Below are positions 57,902 through 64,000 of a stretch of DNA of 64,000 nucleotides, piece after piece; the stretch's first letter is position 1; each line of letters opens with the position of its first letter. Origin of the DNA: Sphingobium sp. CAP-1 (GTDB taxonomy: Bacteria; Pseudomonadota; Alphaproteobacteria; Sphingomonadales; Sphingomonadaceae); contig NZ_CP046252.1 in the NCBI RefSeq assembly GCF_009720145.1, positions 2,046,001 through 2,110,000 on the forward strand, written 5' to 3'. The notes beneath the pieces are model-generated. The model was not told the origin of the DNA. It made no database searches and worked only from the letters and a program-made list of their open reading frames with translations. The translations under genes and the position numbers were made by a program.

Positions 57902-60900
57902 TGGCGCAGGACGACACCCCTCCCCCCGCCGCTGAAACCGTGGTGATCCGCGCGAAGCGGCCCTTGTGGCGGACGGTCGCGATCGGCGCGGTCGGTCTGG
58001 TCGTGGCGCTGGCGCTGCTGGTCGGCGGCCTGCTGCTAGGCCTCGACACCCAGCCGGGGAAGAAATTCCTGATCCGTCAGATCGCCGCGCTCAAACTGGA
58101 ATCGGGGATGGCGATCGAGGTCGGGCGGATCGAGGGGTCGATCTATAGCGACATGACGATCCACGATCTGGTGCTGCGCGACCCCAAGGGCGTGTTCGCC
58201 GTCAGCCCGAAGGTGCATGTGGTGTGGCGGCCGTTCCGCTACATCAACCAGCATATCTCGGTCAGCCTGCTGGAAACGCCGCTGGTCGTGCTGGCGCGCA
58301 GTCCGCAGTTCAATGCGACGCAGAGTGATCCCAACGCGCCGATCCTGCCCGACCTCGACATTGATGTGGACCGGATGAAGATCGGCAAATTCGTGCTGGC
58401 CAAGCCGGTGATCGGCCAGAAGCGCGAGCTCGCGATCGACGGCGTCACCCATATTTCCGACGGACGCGCGATCCTGTCCGCCGATGCGATCGTCGACAGC
58501 GGCGACCGTTTGCAGGCGAAGCTGGATGCGGTGCCGGCGCAGAACCGCCTCGCCATGAGCGGCACGCTGACCGCGCCCAGAGGCGGCGTGATCGCCGCCA
58601 TGTCGGGCCTGACCGATGGCATGACCGCGACGCTGGACGGCAAGGGGACGTGGCAGGCGTGGGACGGCAGGATCGTCGCGACCTCACCCAGGGGCGAACT
58701 GGCGAACATCGCGCTGGCGGCGCGGGACGGCAATTTCACCGCGAAAGGCCCGGTGCGGCCGGGGCTGGTCTTTGCCGGCACCGTCGACCGGCTGACCGCG
58801 CCGCGTCTGGAGGTGAATCTGTTCGCGGGGCTGAACGAGCGGCGCGTGAACCTGAAGGGTACGCTCCGCTCGCCCGCGATGACCGCCGATGCGCAGGGGC
58901 TGATCGACCTGGGCCAGAGCCGGTTCAGCGCGCTGACGATCAACGCCGCGCTGCTGGCGCCCGGCGCGATCATGGAGAAGGTGAAGGGGCGTGATGTGCG
59001 CGCTTCGATCATCCTCGACGGGCCAATGGCGACGCCCTTCATCGATTATGACCTGACCGCCCGCTATCTGGCGTTCGACGCAACGGGGATCGAGAATCTG
59101 AAGGCCAGCGGCCGGGCAGTGATCGACGCCGACCGCATCCGCATTCCGGTGAGCGCCACCGCAACCCGCGTAACCGGCCTCAATGCGGCGGCGGGCGGCC
59201 TGATGAACAATCTGCGGGTGAAGGGCGATTTCGCTTATGCCGCCGGCAAGCTGATCAGCGACAATCTCAAGATCGACAGCGACCGGATCGACGCCACCGC
59301 GATCATATTGGCCGACCTCGACAGGGCGATCTATCGCGGCGCGCTGAAAGGGCGGGTCAACGATTATAAGATCGACGGCGTCGGCATCGTCAACCTGAAC
59401 ACCGATGTCGAACTGGTGCCGGGGCCGAAGGGCGGCTTTGGCCTGTCGGGTCGGTTCGGGGTGCGGACGGCGCGCTGGGACAATGTATCGGTGCGCGATT
59501 TCCTGGACGGCAATGCGGTGGCAAGCGGCCGGATCGGCATGACGCCGGAGGGCAAGTTCACGCTGGCGGGATTGAAAGGGGCCGCGCCCAATTTCACCAT
59601 CCATTCGGGATCGGGCAGCTATGACACGGACGGCCAGGTCGCGTTCGACGCGACCGCTTCGTCCCGCCAATATGGCCCGCTGGCGCTGACCGTGCGCGGC
59701 ACGATGGAACGGCCGCAGGCCGTGCTGCGCGCGGCGCGGCCCAATGTCGGGGTGCAACTGACCGATGTGGTGGCGAAGCTGAACGGCGAGGCGGCGGGAT
59801 ATCGGCTGGAGGCGACCGGCGGGTCGCCCTATGGTCCCTTCTTCGCCAATGTGCTGATCCATAGCGCCAAAGGCCCGCTGACGATCGACGTGACCAAAGC
59901 GCGCTTTGCCGGGGTCGACATGAACGGCCGCATCCAGCAGAGCGCCGCCGGTCCCTATAGCGGGCAACTGGCGATGAACGGGTCGGGGATCGCCGGCACG
60001 ATGCGGCTGGCGGCGGTCGGCAAGGTGCAGGGTGTCGATGTCAACGCAACCGCCAGCAACGCCAGGCTGCCGGGCGAGGCCGATGTCGTAATCGGCCGGG
60101 CGATCGTCACCGTGTCAATGGTGCTGACCGACCAGCCGCAGATCAGGGCCGATGCCCAGATCGCCAATGCCGCCTATGGCGACTATGTGGTGCGTAAAGG
60201 CCGGGCGCGGGTCGACTATCAGGGCGGGCGTGGTCGGGCGCAACTGGTCGCCGACGGATCGAGCGGCGTGCCCTTTTCGATCGCGGCCAATGCGGCACTG
60301 CGTCCCAACCTCTATGCCGTGGCGGTGCAGGGCAAGGCGGCGAATATCGATTTCAGGCTGGCCCAACCCGCCATCATCCGCACCGAGCCGGGCGGATACC
60401 GGCTGGAGCCGGCGACTTTGGTGCTGCCGCAGGGCAAGGTCGATCTGGCCGGTCGCTTCGGTGACACGACCAGCGCGCAGGCGCGGTTCAAGGATTTCGA
60501 CCTGGCGATCGTCAATCTGGCGGCGCCAGGAATGGGGATTGGCGGGCGGGCGACCGGCACGCTGGACTATGCGCAAAAGGGCAGCGCCTTCCCAACCGCG
60601 ACGACGCGGCTGGCGATCAGCGATTTCCGCCGCTCCAGCCTGACCGCTGTGTCCGATCCGGTGTCGATGAATGTCGAGGGCAAGTTGTCGGCGGCGGGCG
60701 GCGATATGCGCGGGCTGATCCGCCGGGGCGACAGCACGCTCGGCCGTTTCGTGGCGACGCTGGCGCCGCCGGGGTCGGGCGCAAACTGGGCCGAACAGGT
60801 GCAGAATGCGCCGCTGGGTGGCGGCATCCGCTATGCCGGGCCGGCCGATGTGCTGTTCTCCTTCGCGGGACTTGCTGACCAGCAACTGACCGGCGGGCTG

Positions 60901-62112
60901 GCGGTGGCGGCCGATTTCAGTGGGCGGCTGGCCGATCCGCGCCTCAATGGCGTGGTGCGCGCCAATGCGCTGACCTATGAGAATGAGACATTTGGCACGC
61001 GCGTCACCCAGATGAAGCTGGATGGCCGCTTCACCAGCGATCATCTGGAGATTCGCGATTTCTCCGGCCGGGCGGGCGACGGCACGGTGCAGGCGAGCGG
61101 CAATGTCGGGCTGGCGGCGGCAAGCGGTTTCCCGATGGACATCGCCGTCAAGCTGAACCGGGCGCGGCTGGCGCGGAGCGAGGCGATCACCAGCGTCGTC
61201 AGCGGGACGCTCGCTATCACGAACAGCGCACAGGCGGGCGGCCTGATCAGGGGCGACCTGTCGCTGCCCGAAACCCGGTACAGGGTGGCGTGGCAGGGCG
61301 GCACGGAGATCCGCCAGTTGACAGGGGTGCGGCGCAAGGGCGAAGGCATGGACCTGCTCGACCAGCGGCTGGCGGCGCGCAAGGATGAGGCCAGGCCCGC
61401 CGACTGGAAACTGGATATTCGCGTGCGCGCGGACAATGAGATTTACGTGACCGGCATGGGGCTGGACAGCGAATGGAAAACCAATATGCGCGTCACCGGC
61501 ACCACCGCCGCGCCGCGCGTGATCGGCAGGATCGAGGTCATTCGCGGCCGCTACAGCTTTTCCGGCCATCAGTTCGACCTGGAGCAGGGGGTCATCACTT
61601 TCAACGGGCCGATGCTGAACCCGACGCTGGCGATCAAGGCGGAAACGAAGATCGATACGGTGACGGCGGGCATTCAGGTGACGGGCAGCGCGCAGCAGCC
61701 CGGCATCGCCTTCATTTCCACCCCCACCCTGCCGCAGGACGAGATATTGGCGCGCATCCTGTTTGGCGACAATGTCGCCAACCTGTCAGCGGTGCAGGCG
61801 GTGCAACTGGCCGCCGCGCTCAATGGCCTGCGCGGTGGCAGCGGCGGCCTCAATCCGATGGGCAAGTTGCAGGGCGCGTCGGGCATCGACCGGATCGGCA
61901 TCGTCGGCGGTGACGAGGCGACCGGGCGCAGCACGTCGCTGGCGGTGGGGCAGCATATCTCCAACAATATCTATGTGGAGGTGATCACCGACTCCAAGGG
62001 CTTCACCGCCACGCAACTGGAGATCGCGCTGTCCAGGACGCTGAGCCTGTTGTCCAAGACCGGCACCAATGCCGGATCGTCGGCCAACCTGCGCTATTCC
62101 AAGGATTATTGA
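57901..62112 (+). CDS. tamB: TamB, inner-membrane translocation and assembly module protein
   Basis: 1403 residues. One N-terminal membrane anchor (about 21-46, RTVAIGAVGLVVALALLVGG), then a very long beta-strand-rich periplasmic body of the AsmA/TamB type that can span to the outer membrane and may carry lipids, ending in the DUF490/TamB_C domain (last ~350 residues: VTGTTAAPRVIGRIEVIRGR, FNGPMLNPTLAIKAETK, RILFGDNVANLSAVQAVQLA). It is coupled to tamA by a one-base stop/start overlap, and this two-gene arrangement is typical. Confidence 0.94.
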   Translation: MAQDDTPPPAAETVVIRAKRPLWRTVAIGAVGLVVALALLVGGLLLGLDTQPGKKFLIRQIAALKLESGMAIEVGRIEGSIYSDMTIHDLVLRDPKGVFAVSPKVHVVWRPFRYINQHISVSLLETPLVVLARSPQFNATQSDPNAPILPDLDIDVDRMKIGKFVLAKPVIGQKRELAIDGVTHISDGRAILSADAIVDSGDRLQAKLDAVPAQNRLAMSGTLTAPRGGVIAAMSGLTDGMTATLDGKGTWQAWDGRIVATSPRGELANIALAARDGNFTAKGPVRPGLVFAGTVDRLTAPRLEVNLFAGLNERRVNLKGTLRSPAMTADAQGLIDLGQSRFSALTINAALLAPGAIMEKVKGRDVRASIILDGPMATPFIDYDLTARYLAFDATGIENLKASGRAVIDADRIRIPVSATATRVTGLNAAAGGLMNNLRVKGDFAYAAGKLISDNLKIDSDRIDATAIILADLDRAIYRGALKGRVNDYKIDGVGIVNLNTDVELVPGPKGGFGLSGRFGVRTARWDNVSVRDFLDGNAVASGRIGMTPEGKFTLAGLKGAAPNFTIHSGSGSYDTDGQVAFDATASSRQYGPLALTVRGTMERPQAVLRAARPNVGVQLTDVVAKLNGEAAGYRLEATGGSPYGPFFANVLIHSAKGPLTIDVTKARFAGVDMNGRIQQSAAGPYSGQLAMNGSGIAGTMRLAAVGKVQGVDVNATASNARLPGEADVVIGRAIVTVSMVLTDQPQIRADAQIANAAYGDYVVRKGRARVDYQGGRGRAQLVADGSSGVPFSIAANAALRPNLYAVAVQGKAANIDFRLAQPAIIRTEPGGYRLEPATLVLPQGKVDLAGRFGDTTSAQARFKDFDLAIVNLAAPGMGIGGRATGTLDYAQKGSAFPTATTRLAISDFRRSSLTAVSDPVSMNVEGKLSAAGGDMRGLIRRGDSTLGRFVATLAPPGSGANWAEQVQNAPLGGGIRYAGPADVLFSFAGLADQQLTGGLAVAADFSGRLADPRLNGVVRANALTYENETFGTRVTQMKLDGRFTSDHLEIRDFSGRAGDGTVQASGNVGLAAASGFPMDIAVKLNRARLARSEAITSVVSGTLAITNSAQAGGLIRGDLSLPETRYRVAWQGGTEIRQLTGVRRKGEGMDLLDQRLAARKDEARPADWKLDIRVRADNEIYVTGMGLDSEWKTNMRVTGTTAAPRVIGRIEVIRGRYSFSGHQFDLEQGVITFNGPMLNPTLAIKAETKIDTVTAGIQVTGSAQQPGIAFISTPTLPQDEILARILFGDNVANLSAVQAVQLAAALNGLRGGSGGLNPMGKLQGASGIDRIGIVGGDEATGRSTSLAVGQHISNNIYVEVITDSKGFTATQLEIALSRTLSLLSKTGTNAGSSANLRYSKDY

Positions 62113-62894
62113 TCGACGACGCGGCTCACCATGATCGACTGGGCGTTCATGGTCGCGCCACCGAAGGCGGTCATGAAGGCGATGTCGGTGGCGTCGCGGC
62201 CGACGGCAATGCGCACCATAGTCTCGACCGGGGCGAGGCGGGTGGCGTCGACAATGTGCCAGGCGCCGTCGAGCCAGACTTCGACCACCGCGTGAAAATC
62301 CGGCGGATCGAGATCGAGCGCATAGACCGAGACAAGACGCGCGGGAATGTCGCGCGAGCGGATCAGAGCGGCGGTGAGATGGGCATAGTCGCGGCACACG
62401 CCCTGCTGCGCGACGAACGTGTCGGCGGCGGTGGTGGTGACGTTGGAACTGCCCGGCACATAGACGAGATTGGCGTGGACCCATTCGACCAGCGCCGCGA
62501 CCAGCGCGCCCCCTTCCAGATCAGGGAAATGGCCGCAGACGAAGCTGACGAACCGATCGGCTTCGCAATAGCGGCTGGGCCAGATGAAGGGCAACACATC
62601 TTCGGGCAGGCTGGCGAGCGGGCTTTTGTTGAGGGTAGCGATGTCGACGCCTGGCCGCTCGACTTCCAGCGTGGCGCGATAGGTGCTGACCATGCGGCCG
62701 ATCCCGGTGCGGGTCCAGGTGCGGCGGCCGACTCCGCTGCCGCCGACCTTGTTGGTGAGCGGGCCGGCATTGTCGATGATGTGCGACTGTTCGATCACCC
62801 GCTGGTCGGGCAAAGCGGCCGCCTCCACCGCGAGCAGCACGTCGGTCGGTTCGGCGAAATCATAGTCGAGGATCGCTTCGATCGCGACGCGCAT
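62106..62894 (-). CDS. Transglutaminase-like cysteine protease-fold protein
   Basis: 262 residues from MRVAIEAILDYDF. The catalytic triad is visible: Cys in AQQGVCRDYAHLTAALIRS, His in PPDFHAVVEVWLDGAW and Asp in HIVDATRLAP. The N-terminal 100 residues form the beta-domain seen in bacterial transglutaminase-like proteins (Bact_transglu_N). Activity may be protease or amidase rather than cross-linking. It converges on tamB, overlapping its end by seven bases. Confidence 0.9.
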   Translation of the reverse strand: MRVAIEAILDYDFAEPTDVLLAVEAAALPDQRVIEQSHIIDNAGPLTNKVGGSGVGRRTWTRTGIGRMVSTYRATLEVERPGVDIATLNKSPLASLPEDVLPFIWPSRYCEADRFVSFVCGHFPDLEGGALVAALVEWVHANLVYVPGSSNVTTTAADTFVAQQGVCRDYAHLTAALIRSRDIPARLVSVYALDLDPPDFHAVVEVWLDGAWHIVDATRLAPVETMVRIAVGRDATDIAFMTAFGGATMNAQSIMVSRVVDQ

Positions 62895-63239
62895 GGATTG
62901 CGTTCCATATGTCAGAGAGAACAGGCCGATTCGGCCGGTGGGCATCAGCATTGTGTCGCGGCAGGGGCTTGGCAAGCGGATTGCATATGATGTGGATCAA
63001 GCGAAATGAAGAAGGGGATGAACGCGCGTTTGCACCGCTTAACTTCGCATATTTCCCGCAAATCCTGTTCTTTTCTTACGCCCCGTTGATCCTATCGGAA
63101 AGCCGTTCTCCTGTCCGGCGCGGACGGTAAAAGGCCCGTCGCGCAGGGTGCGTGACGGGCCTTTTCAGAGCGTGATGCGCAAGGCGGGCGAGCGTGCATG
63201 GGCGGCCCCCGGCTGATCCGGCCGGGCACCGGTCCAGGC
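62895..63239. other. 345-base gap upstream of the transglutaminase-like gene
   Basis: Contains the promoter region for the minus-strand transglutaminase gene and the recA terminator (63129-63165). Between them lies an AT-richer stretch around 63030-63110 with no clear gene: frames here lack codon bias and ribosome sites. Confidence 0.55.
63129..63165. terminator. Terminator downstream of recA
   Basis: AAAAGGCCCGTC pairs with GACGGGCCTTTT and the stem continues inward with one mismatch (GCGCA / TGCGT) to a GGG loop. A- and T-runs on both sides suit termination in both directions. Confidence 0.9.
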
Positions 63240-64000
63240 TTATTCGCCATCATCCTCCGCATCGGGTCCGGTCATCATCCCTTCGGCGACCTTCTCGGTC
63301 TGCGCGCGGATGGCCCGTTCGAGCTTTTCCGCCATTTCGGGATGCTCGCGCAGGAAATTCTTCGAATTTTCGCGACCCTGGCCGACGCGGACCGAGTCAT
63401 AGGAGAACCAGGCGCCGGACTTTTCGACCAGTCCGGCCTTGACGCCGATGTCGAGCAGTTCGCCGATCTTGGAAATGCCCTCGCCATACATGATGTCGAA
63501 TTCGACCTGCTTGAAGGGCGGGGCGACCTTGTTCTTGACCACCTTCACCTTGGTCGTGTTGCCGACAATATCATCCCGATCCTTGATCTGACCGATACGG
63601 CGGATGTCGAGACGCACCGAGGCGTAGAATTTGAGCGCATTGCCGCCGGTCGTGGTTTCCGGGTTGCCATACATCACGCCGATCTTCATCCGCACCTGGT
63701 TGATGAAGATCACCATGCATTTGGAGCGCGAGATCGAGCCGGTCAGCTTGCGCAGCGCCTGGGACATGAGGCGCGCCTGAAGGCCGACATGGCTGTCGCC
63801 CATCTCGCCCTCGATTTCGGCGCGGGGCACCAGCGCGGCGACCGAGTCGACCACGAGAATGTCGATGGCGTTGGAACGGACCAGCGTGTCGACAATCTCC
63901 AGCGCCTGTTCGCCGGTGTCGGGCTGCGACACGATCAGTTCGTCAATATCGACGCCCAGCTTCTTGGCATAGGCCGGGTCGAGCGCATGTTCGGCGTCGA
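63240..64000 (-). CDS. recA: Recombinase RecA (3' part; continues past the right edge)
   Basis: Minus-strand reading from the window edge gives about 253 C-terminal residues. RecA features: HALDPAYAKKLGVDIDELIV, SQPDTGEQALEIVDTLVRS, Walker B IDILVVDSVAALVPRAEIEGE, loop L1 around DSHVGLQARLMSQALRKL, INQVRMKIGVMYGNPETTTGG (loop L2 region), and the acidic C-terminal tail ending DAEDDGE. The Walker A loop and the N-terminus lie outside the window. Confidence 0.97.
   Translation of the reverse strand, partial: DAEHALDPAYAKKLGVDIDELIVSQPDTGEQALEIVDTLVRSNAIDILVVDSVAALVPRAEIEGEMGDSHVGLQARLMSQALRKLTGSISRSKCMVIFINQVRMKIGVMYGNPETTTGGNALKFYASVRLDIRRIGQIKDRDDIVGNTTKVKVVKNKVAPPFKQVEFDIMYGEGISKIGELLDIGVKAGLVEKSGAWFSYDSVRVGQGRENSKNFLREHPEMAEKLERAIRAQTEKVAEGMMTGPDAEDDGE

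Noticed and set aside
62909..63130. 73-codon frame between the transglutaminase-like gene and recA
   Set aside because: Poor codon bias, no ribosome site, and it covers the upstream region of a minus-strand gene.

Overview
The window is high-GC chromosomal DNA from an alphaproteobacterium, most likely of the Sphingomonadaceae (Sphingobium/Sphingomonas-like). The evidence is a class I (archaeal-type) lysyl-tRNA synthetase, class I PHA synthase with phasin, an exbB-exbD-exbD-tonB set plus a TonB-dependent receptor, several RcnB-like secreted proteins, small sphingomonad-type families (DUF3297, DUF2721, MerC-like, IVVCG-type secreted protein), and strongly G/C-biased third codon positions throughout. 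No insertion sequence, integrase, phage gene or CRISPR array was found; almost everything looks like core genome.

Layout. 1-2.9 kb: Ton energy-transduction operon (minus strand). 3-7.4 kb: a secreted unknown, homoserine dehydrogenase, a small secreted protein, class II fructose-1,6-bisphosphatase, and a MerC-like membrane protein behind a Zur-like palindrome. 7.4-12.3 kb: a membrane diguanylate cyclase and a glpD-glpK glycerol operon. 12.5-17.9 kb: an acidic secreted-looking unknown, clpS, phasin and phaC (with a perfect inverted repeat between the last two), then an alanine-type aminotransferase. 18-22.3 kb: DUF2721, an orphan [2Fe-2S] subunit, a LigB-type dioxygenase, two RcnB-like proteins and a prolyl-hydroxylase-like enzyme. 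22.5-31.8 kb: lysyl-tRNA synthetase, a PilZ protein sharing a Fur-like box with it, a DinG-type helicase, a SixA-type phosphatase, prolyl iminopeptidase, and secreted nucleoside hydrolase and methyltransferase. 31.9-41.3 kb: TonB receptor, stand-alone receiver, PAS-GGDEF-EAL-PilZ protein, dnaN, an IalB-like protein, rlmN.

41.3-53 kb: a small conserved unknown, outer-membrane barrel, cytochrome b561 plus molybdenum lipoprotein, cyclopropane synthase, a third RWD-rich secreted protein, DUF3297, two tandem CHAP amidase-like proteins, recF, a lipoprotein, VOC protein, exported peroxiredoxin, gamma-glutamylcyclotransferase, a sigma54-type promoter in front of an unannotated 34-residue peptide and pspC, and a further 27-residue peptide gene on the other strand. 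53-64 kb: cyclophilin, tRNA-Glu, recJ, the tamA-tamB pair, a transglutaminase-like protein and the C-terminal two thirds of recA (cut by the window edge).

Common themes are envelope homeostasis (Ton, TamAB, Psp-like, CHAP, RcnB-like, cfa), c-di-GMP (two GGDEF proteins and two PilZ domains), carbon storage (glycerol uptake, FBPase, PHA) and recombination/replication (dnaN, recF, recJ, recA, DinG). The strongest unexplained signals are non-coding: a shared 31-bp block upstream of RcnB-like genes, a perfect 19-bp inverted repeat upstream of the phasin gene, Fur- and Zur-like boxes, the sigma54-type promoter with a small peptide gene, and a dispersed family of REP/REPIN-like palindromes showing compensatory base changes.
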